DNA from: Sporosarcina ureilytica | GTDB lineage: Bacteria > Bacillota > Bacilli > Bacillales_A > Planococcaceae | Reading direction: 5' to 3' | DNA length: 64,000 nt | NCBI RefSeq assembly: GCF_001753205.1 | Contig: NZ_CP017560.1 | Coordinates: forward strand, 186,001-250,000 | Shown: positions 23,347 to 38,789 of the stretch, piece after piece | Numbering within the stretch: the first letter of the stretch is position 1 | Layout: each line of letters begins with the position of its first letter | Notes under the pieces: model-generated | Told to the model about the DNA's origin: nothing | Databases searched by the model: none | What the model saw: the letters and a program-made list of their open reading frames with translations, nothing else | Made by a program: the position numbers and the translations under genes

Positions 23347-23978
23347 CTTTCTTGCACTCCTTGAATCACTTCTACAATACTCGTTAACACATACTCCATG
23401 TCTTCTTTTTTATTCACAAAATCCAAATGATCCCCATTAAATCTAAGTACAGGAATATGTGGATTTTCTTCCTCAAATACATCAATAAACATTTCATAGT
23501 CATTTGCCAGTTGTGTTAAGTATGCAGGATCCATATTTTTTTCAAATTCACGCCCACGTAATGCGATGCGCTTCATCAATGTTTCTTGACTTGCATATAA
23601 ATAAACAATTACATTCGGTGCAGGCATATCCCGTGTTAAAATCTTATAGATTTCTTCATATTTCTTATATTCATTTTGCTCAAGTGTTCGCTTTGCAAAA
23701 ATTAAGTTTTTAAACACATGATAATCTGCAACGACTGGTGTATTGCTCAAGAGTATTTCTTTTTTTATATCACTCAATTGCTTATATCGATTACATAGAA
23801 AAAACATTTCTGTCTGAAAGCTCCATGCTTCAATATCATCATAAAACTTCGACAAAAATGGGTTTTCTTCAACTATCTCTTTTAGCAACTGGAAATTCTG
23901 TGATTCCGCTATCGCCCTAGACAGCGTCGTTTTACCAACGCCAATTGGCCCTTCAACTGCTATAAACGGAATAGTCAT
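23343..23978 (-). CDS. dgk: Deoxyguanosine kinase
   Basis: A 211-residue deoxynucleoside kinase with P-loop GPIGVGKTT (about residues 10-18), the substrate-region segment ADYHVFKNLIFA and the lid arginines RGREFEK. It resembles B. subtilis Dgk (YaaG, 207 residues), which phosphorylates deoxyguanosine. First gene of the dgk-dck operon. Separating Dgk from Dck is by sequence similarity; specificity is not provable from motifs alone. Confidence 0.95.
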   Translation of the reverse strand: MTIPFIAVEGPIGVGKTTLSRAIAESQNFQLLKEIVEENPFLSKFYDDIEAWSFQTEMFFLCNRYKQLSDIKKEILLSNTPVVADYHVFKNLIFAKRTLEQNEYKKYEEIYKILTRDMPAPNVIVYLYASQETLMKRIALRGREFEKNMDPAYLTQLANDYEMFIDVFEEENPHIPVLRFNGDHLDFVNKKEDMEYVLTSIVEVIQGVQER

Positions 23979-24048
23979 CAGATATCCCCCTATCTCATCT
24001 TAATTGCACGCACTTTATCTTATCACAATCGGGAATTGAAGTTAATAT

Positions 24049-24064
24049 TTTTTCACGTGGAACA
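24049..24064 (-). promoter_or_regulatory. parS-like site (15 of 16 match)
   Basis: On the minus strand the site reads TGTTCCACGTGAAAAA; the B. subtilis parS consensus is TGTTNCACGTGAAACA. One mismatch at position 15. It sits in a divergent intergenic region 25 kb from dnaA. Confidence 0.65.
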
Positions 24065-24138
24065 TTTTTCTTAAGTGGATGATTTTTCTGTTTAAGACGT
24101 TGATTGAATCAATAACATTTTATTATAATGGTATATCT

Positions 24139-24419
24139 GCTGATTGAAGTGGAAGGCGCCGACTCCAGTGGGATTAGCGAAAGCCGTAACGAAGAACGAG
24201 TTTTGCGACCAAAAAGCGAAGTGTTTGGGAGCAGGAACGTATAACAGGATCACCGCCCGCCCCACGGAAATAATGAAAGCTGAAGGAGGCGATTAGACGC
24301 GACAAGCATAAGACGAATTAACGGAGTGGCGCTTTTTGCCACGCAGTTAATTTGGCTTATGACTCGAGCATCTGCCTCCTGAAGCTGGAAAAGCGTGCGC
24401 CTGGAACGGAAATCAACAT
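24139..24419 (+). repeat. Dispersed GC-rich repeat, copy B, with long hairpin core
   Basis: Ends TGATTGAAGTGGAAGGCGCC and GCCTGGAACGGAAATCAACA match copies A and C. The core differs: about 24306-24362 can fold with CATAAG pairing to CTTATG, AATTAAC to GTTAATT and TGGCG to GCCAC around a CTTTTT loop. The piece CTTATGACTC-AGCATCTGCCTCCT is shared with copy C, and the GCATAAGACGA core with fragment 44648-44738. Confidence 0.8.
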
Positions 24420-24489
24420 TGTTCGGAATACATTTTAATAACGTTGATTATAAAAAATTCTTCATTACACAGCACTCATGCTACAATAA

Positions 24490-25027
<538 letters not shown>

Positions 25028-25040
25028 GTCTATAAACCTG

Positions 25041-26315
25041 TTACTTAATAACTTCTTTACCACCCATATATGGACGGAGTGCTTTCGGAATGATCACAGA
25101 ACCATCTTCTTGCTGATAGTTTTCTAAAATAGCCGCTACTGTACGTCCTACCGCTACACCACTTCCGTTTAACGTATGCACGAACTCTGGTTTAGCTCCA
25201 GCCTCTTTACGGTAACGGATATGTGCACGACGCGCTTGGAAGTCTTCAAAGTTTGAACATGAAGAAATTTCACGGTACACATTCTGCGTTGGCATCCATA
25301 CTTCTAAGTCGTACGTTTTTGCGGATGAAAAACCTAGATCTCCTGTGCAAAGTCTTACAACACGGTATGGCAACTCTAACAGTTGTAATACTTTCTCCGC
25401 ATGACCTGTTAATTTTTCTAATTCATCATAGGAATCTTCCGGTTTTACAAGACGGACAAGTTCTACTTTATTGAACTGATGCTGTCGAATTAATCCACGT
25501 GTATCTCTTCCTGCAGAACCTGCCTCTGAACGGAAGTTTGCGCTATATGCAGTAAAGTTAATAGGTAACTTACTACCGTCTAAAATTTCATCACTATGGA
25601 AGTTAGTAACAGGTACCTCTGAAGTTGGAATTAAGAAATAGTCCTCTTCTTCAACATGGAATAAGTCCTCCGCAAACTTCGGTAACTGTCCTGTTCCCTT
25701 TAAACTTGTACGATTAACAAGTTGCGGTGGAAGTAACTCTTCATAACCATGCTCATCAACATGCAAGTCTAGCATGAAGCTAATGAGTGCTCTTTCTAAA
25801 CGAGCCCCTAATCCACGATAGAAAACAAAGCGGCTTCCAGCGACTTTTGCTGCTCTTTCAAAATCTAAAATATTTAAATCCGTTCCTAAATCCCAATGCG
25901 GCTTCGGTTCAAATGTAAATGATGTTTTTTCGCCCCACGTGCGGATTTCTACATTTTCGTCATCACTGTCCCCTTGTGGTACACTGTCATGCGGTGTATT
26001 TGGGATGCGCATGAGAATATAATTCAGTTTCTCTTCAACTTCATGTAGCGCTGTTTCCAGACCTTTTATTTCTTCCCCAACCTCACGCATACGTAAAATT
26101 GCTTCATCTGCATTTTCTTTGTTGCGTTTCATTTGCGCAATTTGCTGCGATACTTCATTACGTTCTGCTTTCAATTGCTCTGTTTTAACAATTAATTCTC
26201 TTCTTTTTTCATCAAGTTCCCCAAACTGATCAAGATCCGTTAAGTCTTCACCTAGTCTTGCTAATTTTTCTTTTACTTCATCGAAATTTGTGCGTAGTTT
26301 CTTAATATCTAACAT
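25041..26315 (-). CDS. serS: Seryl-tRNA synthetase
   Basis: A 424-residue class II synthetase. The N-terminal coiled-coil arm (about residues 30-100) precedes the catalytic core; class II motif 2 is [21 protein letters not shown] and motif 3 is [19 protein letters not shown], quoted here by family name with positions near 270-290 and 375-395. The start ATG 26315 ([14 protein letters not shown]) lies eight bases after GAGGAGG; the upstream ATG 26348 is inside the T-box terminator region. Controlled by the T-box leader at 26343-26600. B. subtilis length is 425. Confidence 0.97.
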   Translation of the reverse strand: MLDIKKLRTNFDEVKEKLARLGEDLTDLDQFGELDEKRRELIVKTEQLKAERNEVSQQIAQMKRNKENADEAILRMREVGEEIKGLETALHEVEEKLNYILMRIPNTPHDSVPQGDSDDENVEIRTWGEKTSFTFEPKPHWDLGTDLNILDFERAAKVAGSRFVFYRGLGARLERALISFMLDLHVDEHGYEELLPPQLVNRTSLKGTGQLPKFAEDLFHVEEEDYFLIPTSEVPVTNFHSDEILDGSKLPINFTAYSANFRSEAGSAGRDTRGLIRQHQFNKVELVRLVKPEDSYDELEKLTGHAEKVLQLLELPYRVVRLCTGDLGFSSAKTYDLEVWMPTQNVYREISSCSNFEDFQARRAHIRYRKEAGAKPEFVHTLNGSGVAVGRTVAAILENYQQEDGSVIIPKALRPYMGGKEVIK

Positions 26316-26342
26316 ACAATTCTCCTCCTCTACTATTTTAGA

Positions 26343-26600
26343 ACACAAAAAAAGCCCTCTATCCCCTTGTCATAAAAGGGACGAGAACTACCCGCGTTGC
26401 CACCCAAATTAACCAGACCACATAGTCCGATTCACTTCATTGAAATAACGGTTCAACTGACCGGCATAGGCTTACTAAATGTTCAGCCTAGCTACTCAAG
26501 GACGGATTCACAAATGTTTTTTATCAGCTTTCACCCCCCGCTGACTCTCTTTGAAAAAACAGACTTGCTACTGCTTCCTTTCATCGTCTAACTATTTAAA
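26343..26600 (-). promoter_or_regulatory. T-box leader of serS (specifier TCC, serine)
   Basis: The conserved T-box core GGGTGGCAACGCGGG is at 26405-26391 on the minus strand, followed by antiterminator/terminator sequence and a TTTTTTT run (26347-26353 region). The stem I 3' strand has GAATCC-GTCCTTGAG; aligning CTTGAG with known T-boxes puts the specifier at 26506-26504 (TCC, Ser). Uncharged tRNA-Ser would stabilise the antiterminator and raise serS expression. Confidence 0.93.
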
Positions 26601-26608
26601 TTACATAT

Positions 26609-26637
26609 ACCATACTATATTGCCACTTTATTCGCAA
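26609..26637 (-). promoter_or_regulatory. Candidate promoter of the serS T-box transcript
   Basis: On the minus strand TTGCGA (26637-26632), a 17-bp spacer and TATGGT (26614-26609), just after the Nudix gene stop and just before the T-box. Confidence 0.55.
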
Positions 26638-26638
26638 G

Positions 26639-27217
26639 TTATACAAAAACTAACTTTTTAGCGATCGCTTCAAAATAATTTATATGGTGCGGAACAAAAT
26701 CGACCAACCCTATCTCTGTAACAGTACCCATCATTATGTTACGGCACCTCACATTATTCACTTCTTGTGAGCATAGCCGAATGAAATCTTCTTTTTTTAT
26801 TGCATGGATGCTATCCACTTCTTCTTCTTGTAAGGTAAAGTCAGTTGGCTCAAATGAAGAAACATATAAAAATACATGTGCAAATTCATAGTCTTGAAAA
26901 CCCGGTAGGTCAATAATATCTTGAACTACACCAACTGATGTTAATTGAGAAAATTGAACTTTCACGCCAAGTTCTTCTTCGATTTCTCTAACGCCACCTT
27001 CTATAGTCTCTGTCGCTTCTAAATGTCCAGCTGCGGTTATATCAAATAACGACGGAAAATCATTTTTAGCGTCACTTCTCTTTTGAACGTAAATAAATTG
27101 TCTATCTACAAACCAACAATGAAACGTCTCATGCCATTTTCCTTGTCGATGAACATTCTCTCTTGTATCTTCACCAACCCATTGGAAATTTTCATCAAAA
27201 ACTTTTACCCATTCCAT
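26639..27217 (-). CDS. Nudix hydrolase
   Basis: A 192-residue Nudix protein. The start ATG 27217 (MEWVKVFDENFQWVG) is nine bases after GGAGG; the upstream ATG 27298 is less likely. The Nudix box reads GHLEATETIEGGVREIEEELG: the REIEEELG half is canonical, but the spacing between the first Glu and REx is six rather than seven, as in a known isopentenyl-diphosphate isomerase-like/YfcD-type subgroup (from memory). The substrate is unknown. It occupies the place where pdxT lies in B. subtilis (pdxS-pdxT-serS). Confidence 0.88.
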   Translation of the reverse strand: MEWVKVFDENFQWVGEDTRENVHRQGKWHETFHCWFVDRQFIYVQKRSDAKNDFPSLFDITAAGHLEATETIEGGVREIEEELGVKVQFSQLTSVGVVQDIIDLPGFQDYEFAHVFLYVSSFEPTDFTLQEEEVDSIHAIKKEDFIRLCSQEVNNVRCRNIMMGTVTEIGLVDFVPHHINYFEAIAKKLVFV

Positions 27218-27307
27218 CACTTCCAACCTCCGACTAAAAAAATACCTAATCCACCATGAGTAGAGTAGGTATTTATTATCTCCAATTTTGCAGTTCAAAG
27301 CGAATTC

Positions 27308-28153
27308 TTATAAGCTACGCGCTGCCATTCGTTCACTTTCAGCAAGCGCCGACATTTCAATCCCTTTCATCGGCGTTCCAAGATCCTTTGAGAGTTCAAT
27401 TAACAAATCATAATCTCTATAATTTGCAGTTGCTTTCACAATCGCACGCGCAAACTTTTCAGGGTTTTCCGATTTAAAAATTCCAGAACCAACGAATACA
27501 CCGTCCGCACCTAGTTCCATCATTAACGCTGCATCTGCCGGTGTTGCTACACCGCCCGCCGCATAGTTTGTCACTGGTAAGCGACCCGCCTTCTTAATCG
27601 CTAATAACACTTCATAAGGTGCCCCTAAAATACGGGCTTCTGTCATAACTTCCGCATCATCCATATGAATGAGTTTATTTACCTGTGCATTCACTTTCCT
27701 TAAATGGCGAACTGCTTCCACAATATTGCCCGTCCCTGGTTCCCCTTTTGTACGCAGCATTTTTGCACCTTCGCCAATTCTTCTCGCTGCTTCTCCAAGA
27801 TCACGTGCACCACAAACAAATGGTACTTCATAGTCACTCTTTAATAAGTGGAACTCATCATCTGCCGGAGATAACACTTCACTTTCATCAATATAGTCCA
27901 CTTTCATCGCTTCTAGCAAACGCGCTTCCGAGATATGACCAATTCTTGCCTTTGCCATCACTGGAATCGACACAGCTGCTTGTACTTCTTCAACAATGCG
28001 TGGGTCTGCCATTCTCGCCACTCCACCAGCCGCTCTGATATCCGACGGAACACGTTCAAGTGCCATAACTGCAATTGCACCTGCCGCCTCCGCTATTTTT
28101 GCTTGCTCCCCATTAATTACATCCATAATCACGCCACCATATTTCATATCCAT
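27308..28153 (-). CDS. pdxS: Pyridoxal 5'-phosphate synthase lyase subunit PdxS, N-terminally short
   Basis: A 281-residue PdxS that builds PLP from ribose 5-phosphate, glyceraldehyde 3-phosphate and ammonia. The two catalytic lysines are at VMAKARIGH (K68) and [10 protein letters not shown] (K136), and Asp of IMDVIN is present. B. subtilis PdxS has 294 residues with these lysines at 81 and 149, so 13 N-terminal residues are missing. A TAA codon directly precedes the ATG in frame, so no longer start exists. PdxT, the glutaminase partner, is not adjacent. Divergent from the MocR regulator. Confidence 0.95.
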   Translation of the reverse strand: MDMKYGGVIMDVINGEQAKIAEAAGAIAVMALERVPSDIRAAGGVARMADPRIVEEVQAAVSIPVMAKARIGHISEARLLEAMKVDYIDESEVLSPADDEFHLLKSDYEVPFVCGARDLGEAARRIGEGAKMLRTKGEPGTGNIVEAVRHLRKVNAQVNKLIHMDDAEVMTEARILGAPYEVLLAIKKAGRLPVTNYAAGGVATPADAALMMELGADGVFVGSGIFKSENPEKFARAIVKATANYRDYDLLIELSKDLGTPMKGIEMSALAESERMAARSL

Positions 28154-28245
28154 TTATTCTTCCCCCTTTTCTTATTGTTCAGTATAATTGATATTGACAT
28201 GATTCAAATACTCAGATTCATATAAAATGAAGGGGTCAGATAAAA

Positions 28246-29655
28246 TTGAATATTGATATGCTGTTAATCGAGCTAAGTAAAGAAGCACCAATCCCATTGT
28301 ATGAACAGATTTATAACCAAATTCGACAAGATATTATTCAAGGTAAATTACAAGTTGGAATGAAACTACCTTCCAAACGTAAATTAGGAGAGTTTTTAAA
28401 CGTCAGCCAGACGACAATTGAACAAGCGTATGGTCAGTTAAGCGCTGAAGGTTTTATTTTATCACGCCCAAGAAAAGGATTTTACGTTCAAGCAATTGAT
28501 GAACTGGCTTATGTACAACCGAAAAAGGAAGTTTTCAAAACTGCTCCAATAAAAAAAGAAACCATTAATATTGATTTTTCACCCGGTCATATAGACACAA
28601 TCAATTTTCCATTCTCACAGTGGAGGAAGTTTGCAAAAGAAACCATTGATGAATCATCCAATCATCTTTTACTGCTTGGCCATCCACATGGCGATATTGA
28701 ACTACGACAAGAAATTGCCCAGTATTTATATCACTCGCGTGGGGTCGATTGTACACCCGAGCAAATTATTATCGGTTCTGGTACAGAGCAGCTTATGCCG
28801 CTTGTTATTCGTATTTTAGGAAAAGATGCATCCTTTGCGATTGAAGATCCTGGTTATCCATTAACGCACCATGTCTTTTCCCACAATAATCGGCAAGCCA
28901 TTCCAATCCCGGTAGATAATGAAGGAATGGACGTAGATGCGCTTCAACAAGTCGATGCATCTGTGGCCTATGTAACACCATCACATCAGTTTCCAACTGG
29001 TACAGTACTATCAGCAGCACGTAGAATTGCCCTTTTAAACTGGGCTTCCATGAAAGCGCACCGTTTTATTATTGAAGACGATTATGACAGTGAATTTCGT
29101 TATACAGGCCGCCCCATCCCCGCATTGTATGGCATGGATAACGGGGAAAATGTGATTTACATCAGTACGTTCTCTAAATCATTAATGCCTTCTTTACGGA
29201 TTGCTTATATGGTACTGCCAAAAGTTTTGCTAAGAAGATATCAAGATGCTTTTATCCATTATGTCTCTACAGTCCCACGTTTAGATCAGCATATTTTAGC
29301 GCGCTTTATGAGAGATGGACAATTTTCAAGACATTTAAATCGGATGCGTACAATCTACAAGCGGAAATTACAAACATTAATGGATGCACTAACCCCATAT
29401 GAACCAATTGTTTCTTATTATGGCGAAGAAACAGGTATGCATATTACCATCGATGTACAAACGAATGATAATGAGGAGAGCCTAGCGGAGAGAGCCCTTT
29501 CAGCTGGCATTCGGATTTATGGGCTGAACACATATCGAACGAAAAAAAAGACCGGTACACCTTCTTTCCTGATCGGTTTTGGAGGTCTATCCGACGAAGA
29601 GATTATTACTGGAACACAAAAACTTATGGCCGCTTGGGGAATTACCGAAAAGTAA
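28246..29655 (+). CDS. pdxR: MocR/GabR-type PLP-dependent regulator, probably PdxR
   Basis: A 469-residue fusion of an N-terminal GntR winged helix (about residues 15-75, with LPSKRKLGEFLNVSQTTIEQ) to an aminotransferase-fold domain; the PLP lysine is in STFSKSLMPSLR. The start is TTG 28246, ten bases after AAGGGG; an ATG at 28258 is an alternative. Divergent orientation 92 bp from pdxS suggests it controls PLP synthesis, as PdxR does in Listeria and corynebacteria (family knowledge). GabR-like control of another pathway is less likely here. Confidence 0.85.
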   Translation: MNIDMLLIELSKEAPIPLYEQIYNQIRQDIIQGKLQVGMKLPSKRKLGEFLNVSQTTIEQAYGQLSAEGFILSRPRKGFYVQAIDELAYVQPKKEVFKTAPIKKETINIDFSPGHIDTINFPFSQWRKFAKETIDESSNHLLLLGHPHGDIELRQEIAQYLYHSRGVDCTPEQIIIGSGTEQLMPLVIRILGKDASFAIEDPGYPLTHHVFSHNNRQAIPIPVDNEGMDVDALQQVDASVAYVTPSHQFPTGTVLSAARRIALLNWASMKAHRFIIEDDYDSEFRYTGRPIPALYGMDNGENVIYISTFSKSLMPSLRIAYMVLPKVLLRRYQDAFIHYVSTVPRLDQHILARFMRDGQFSRHLNRMRTIYKRKLQTLMDALTPYEPIVSYYGEETGMHITIDVQTNDNEESLAERALSAGIRIYGLNTYRTKKKTGTPSFLIGFGGLSDEEIITGTQKLMAAWGITEK

Positions 29656-29716
29656 GTGTTCTCCAATTGCTACTTGTTAATAACGCATTTAAGACTTACC
29701 CGATAGCAATTTCTAT

Positions 29717-29756
29717 CAAAAAAAGGAATGACCTAATTAGGCCACTCCTTTTTATT
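29717..29756. terminator. Bidirectional terminator between pdxR and dacA
   Basis: AAAAGGA pairs with TCCTTTT around an internal CCTAATTAGG palindrome, with A and T runs on both sides. The genes converge here. Confidence 0.7.
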
Positions 29757-29757
29757 T

Positions 29758-31101
29758 TTATGAAAATAATCCTTTTACAAAACCAGTCGTACTATCCCAA
29801 ATGCTTACAAAAAATGAACCTGTTGCACGCATACTTAATTTAAACCAACCTGCTTTTTCTACTGTTTCTGTAGCAACGACTTCTCCCGCGTACTGATTAC
29901 TATCAATAAAGCCGTAATCCGTGCCTTCCGTTCGTACCATGTTGATATGACCGACAACTGTTCCTTTTTTTACAGGTGCTTCAAGTTTTCCGTCTGTCAA
30001 TTTCGATTCATCTATTACAAGTTCAGGCTTGTACAAATCTTTTTCACTCGTTTTCACCATCATTGTAACCGAATCTTTCACGGCTATTTTAACGGAATCA
30101 TTTTTCCCTTTATTAACATCAATTGTCTTTTGTTCTTCAAATTCATAACCTGCCGGCACAAGTTCAACTTCAGAAAACTGACCAAATCCATAGTCAAACA
30201 ATGCACGAGTAGCTTCAAATCGAGCTTTATAAGAACCGTTTCCATCCGCATCGACTGCTTTCATCACAACAGCAATTAATCGTTTTCCGTTACGCTTTGC
30301 TGTCCCTGTGAAAGTATATCCTGCAAAGTTCGTCGTTCCTGTCTTTAACCCGTCTACCCCTTCATATTCATACACAAAGCCAGGCAGCATGAAGTTCCAG
30401 TTATCCATTTTAGTGGCATCGTCAGTCCCTTCACGGAACCATTTCGTATTGATTTTTGTCGTTTCCAATACTTCCGGATAATCATGAATTAAATGATATG
30501 CTAGTTTCGCAACCGATTTCGCCGGCATGACGTTTTCATCTTTCTCGCCAGTGCCTGCAGGATGCATTCCTTGCAAATCTTCATTATTTAAACCCGTTGA
30601 GTTGACAAATTTATAACCTTCTAACCCTAATTCTTCTGCTTTTTCATTCATTAATTTCAAAAACGCTGTTTCCGTACCTGCAATGGTTTCAGCAATTGCA
30701 ATGGTTGCGGCATTTGCCGAATAAATTGCAAGCGCTTCGTATAACTCCTTAATTGTATAGGTACCATCCGCGCGAAGGGGTACGTTACTTAAACGTCCAT
30801 CCTGCGAAATCGCATATGTATATTCATTTACTTTATATTCTTGTTCCCAAGTAATTTTTCCTTCAGCAATTGCTTCAAATAATAGATACTCGGTCATCAT
30901 TTTTGTCATACTTGCAATGCCTAATGGCGTATCTGCATTTTCTTCATATAATATTTTACCTGTGTCTGCGTCAATTAAAATAGCACCATCAACATGGATG
31001 CCTAATTTATCATTAGCGGCAGCCGGATTAATGCCAACTGTCGATATTAGCATAAATGGGACGATCAACAACACTAACAAATTTCTCATTCTCTGTTTCA
31101 A
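29758..31101 (-). CDS. dacA: D-alanyl-D-alanine carboxypeptidase (PBP5)
   Basis: A 447-residue low-molecular-weight penicillin-binding protein trimming peptidoglycan pentapeptides. A signal peptide (MKQRMRNLLVLLIVPFMLIS) ends near ANDKL. Active-site motifs: SMTK near residue 59, SAN near residue 120, and KTG in DGLKTGTTN. A C-terminal beta domain and an amphipathic anchor (FKLSMRATGSFF) follow. The start is TTG 31101, seven bases after GGAGG; ATG 31134 lies upstream of that site. The guaB-dacA-pdxS order is conserved. Confidence 0.95.
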   Translation of the reverse strand: MKQRMRNLLVLLIVPFMLISTVGINPAAANDKLGIHVDGAILIDADTGKILYEENADTPLGIASMTKMMTEYLLFEAIAEGKITWEQEYKVNEYTYAISQDGRLSNVPLRADGTYTIKELYEALAIYSANAATIAIAETIAGTETAFLKLMNEKAEELGLEGYKFVNSTGLNNEDLQGMHPAGTGEKDENVMPAKSVAKLAYHLIHDYPEVLETTKINTKWFREGTDDATKMDNWNFMLPGFVYEYEGVDGLKTGTTNFAGYTFTGTAKRNGKRLIAVVMKAVDADGNGSYKARFEATRALFDYGFGQFSEVELVPAGYEFEEQKTIDVNKGKNDSVKIAVKDSVTMMVKTSEKDLYKPELVIDESKLTDGKLEAPVKKGTVVGHINMVRTEGTDYGFIDSNQYAGEVVATETVEKAGWFKLSMRATGSFFVSIWDSTTGFVKGLFS

Positions 31102-31190
31102 AGTACTACCTCCGTAATTACTATTTCCCCTCAATCATTTTAACATAATTCCGATACGTCGTGCGAACTAATTAAATAAATAAGCTAAAG

Positions 31191-31233
31191 GTGCTTACTA
31201 AAAGACTTCTGCCCCAAGCCGCTAGCACCTGAA
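31191..31233. other. Imperfect hairpin upstream of dacA
   Basis: AGGTGCT at 31189-31195 and AGCACCT at 31225-31231 could pair over a 29-base loop. The flanking CTAGAC resembles ends of dispersed Bacillales repeats. No run of T follows. The role is unknown. Confidence 0.3.
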
Positions 31234-31242
31234 ACTAGACAA

Positions 31243-31286
31243 AAAAAGCATCTTTCCGCTCATATATAGACGCAGGAAAGATGCAA
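31243..31286 (-). terminator. Terminator of guaB
   Basis: GCATCTTTCC pairs perfectly with GGAAAGATGC, followed on the minus strand by TTTTTTT. Confidence 0.85.
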
Positions 31287-31348
31287 AAGTTCCTAAATAC
31301 TATTCGATATATTAGTCAAGAATACTCTTAATTATAATCATGAGAAGT

Positions 31349-32836
<1,488 letters not shown>

Positions 32837-32855
32837 TCATTTGAATATTAGTAAA

Positions 32856-32884
32856 ATATTATCAGCGCCCTTTAGTACTGTCAA
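32856..32884 (-). promoter_or_regulatory. Promoter of guaB
   Basis: On the minus strand TTGACA (32884-32879), a 17-bp spacer and TAATAT (32861-32856). No purine riboswitch is recognisable in the short leader. Confidence 0.8.
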
Positions 32885-33215
32885 GGGCCATGCGATTAGT
32901 AAATGTTTTCACATTATTCAATGTACAATCTTCACATAATCGATTGAATTCATAATGAATATTAATTTTACGGAATTACTCTCACCCGTTTAATACTATT
33001 GCCATACAACTTCATAACTAATCGTTACTTAAAGACAGATTGCATTAACTGCCCAACTGGGGGGAAATCCAGAAGCAGCTACACAATCTAGTAACAGATT
33101 TCATCGAACCAACTAATTAACTAACGCCATTCATTCCAACAGAGCTGGTTACAGCGTTTCTAGTGAACAATATATATTTCCCATCAGTAGGATACCACTT
33201 ATATATTTTTATAAA
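32885..33215. other. 331-bp gene-free region between guaB promoter and rrn terminator
   Basis: I see no credible gene, repeat or structured RNA here. The composition is A+T rich with scattered short tracts. Confidence 0.6.
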
Positions 33216-33251
33216 CAAAAAGAGTCACTACCATAAGGTAATGACTCTTTT
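33216..33251 (-). terminator. rrn operon terminator (right rrn)
   Basis: On the minus strand AAAGAGTCAtTACC pairs with GGTAgTGACTCTTT, followed by a T run. Same structure as 6975-7011. Confidence 0.85.
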
Positions 33252-33254
33252 AGT

Positions 33255-33370
33255 GCTTGGCAACGTCCTACTCTTGCAGGGGCTAACCCCAACTACCATC
33301 GGCGCTGAAGAGCTTAACTTCCGTGTTCGGTATGGGAACGGGTGTGACCTCTTCGCTATCGCCACCAAAC
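33255..33370 (-). rRNA. rrf: 5S ribosomal RNA (right rrn)
   Basis: By eye identical over its length to the copy at 7014-7129. The downstream/upstream spacer differs by five bases just after the gene (AGCTTATTCGCTC versus AGCAAAAGTTGTTCACTC). Confidence 0.95.
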
Positions 33371-33436
33371 TATTGAGCTTATTCGCTCAAAACTGGATAA
33401 ACAAAACATTGAATGACACAAACTGTCATGTATTTA

Positions 33437-36387
<2,951 letters not shown>

Positions 36388-36567
36388 TTAAAACCAATGC
36401 TGTATAGCGATATACAACAATTGATTCATACATTACTACATTTATGTTTATTTCAATGTCGTTTTATCCAGTTTTCAAAGAACAAGTAATGAAAGTTCAT
36501 GTTAATGAACCCTCAAAACTGAACGCAAAACGTCAAGTTGAAGAGAACTTTCTCTTCATTCCGTTAA

Positions 36568-38129
<1,562 letters not shown>

Positions 38130-38338
38130 ATAGAGAAATTCGATTAGCTCGATTTCTTTGCTGGCATCTTTAAGATGTCCATTTGAATCCGAAGATTCGT
38201 TTCCTACAAACCAACAAGTTGATTTGTAGTTGTTATATCTTGACGTTTTGCTGTTCAGTTTTCAAGGTTCATATTATAGAAGAAACTTTTCATCGTTCCT
38301 CCCGGCCGCTTCTTTCGTTCTTCCGAAGCAACTCTTAT

Positions 38339-38368
38339 ATCATAGCACAACTCCGAACTCGATGTCAA
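38339..38368 (-). promoter_or_regulatory. rrn P2 promoter (right rrn)
   Basis: On the minus strand TTGACA (38368-38363), an 18-bp spacer and TATGAT (38344-38339). The left operon has the same boxes with a 17-bp spacer. Confidence 0.8.
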
Positions 38369-38449
38369 CAACAAATTCTAAATTTCTTTTTCGTTGTTTC
38401 CGTTCGTTGTTTGCTGTTGTTTGTGTTGCTCGAATCAGCAACGTTAATA

Positions 38450-38478
38450 ACTATACCACCAAACTTTTAAAATAACAA
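38450..38478 (-). promoter_or_regulatory. rrn P1 promoter (right rrn)
   Basis: On the minus strand TTGTTA (38478-38473), a 17-bp spacer and TATAGT (38455-38450). Confidence 0.7.
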
Positions 38479-38789
38479 CACCTAAATAAAAGTAAATGTA
38501 TTTTGAATACTTCGCGCAAGGTCGTTAGCTAATTTAAGTATCTTATGATTTCATATAACTGCCTTTTCAAGCGCAGTATTGATCGGTAGATTATTAATCG
38601 ATCATCCATTTATTCCATTACTCTCTAATGAAGAATGTTCATTTCATCATAGTCCACCTGCGGATAATTCAAAAGTGGATGGTCACCTGTCCTTGGTCTC
38701 GATAGTCGTTGGCCAACGATGGTTGCCACATCATGTGGCAACGTCGGCACTAGTATGTCATAGGCTTACACAAAAGACGATGAATATAA
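38479..38789. other. 311-bp gene-free region with two adjacent palindromes
   Basis: No convincing gene. A 72-codon plus-strand frame at 38579 lacks a ribosome-binding site and family resemblance. The segment contains a perfect 14-bp palindrome (38706-38719, TCGTTGGCCAACGA) and, two bases on, a 21-bp hairpin (38722-38742) with ten paired bases per arm, GTTGCCACAT and ATGTGGCAAC. Confidence 0.65.

Noticed and set aside
26397-26591. 64-codon frame over the serS leader
   Set aside because: It lies antisense to a convincing T-box leader and has no ribosome-binding site.
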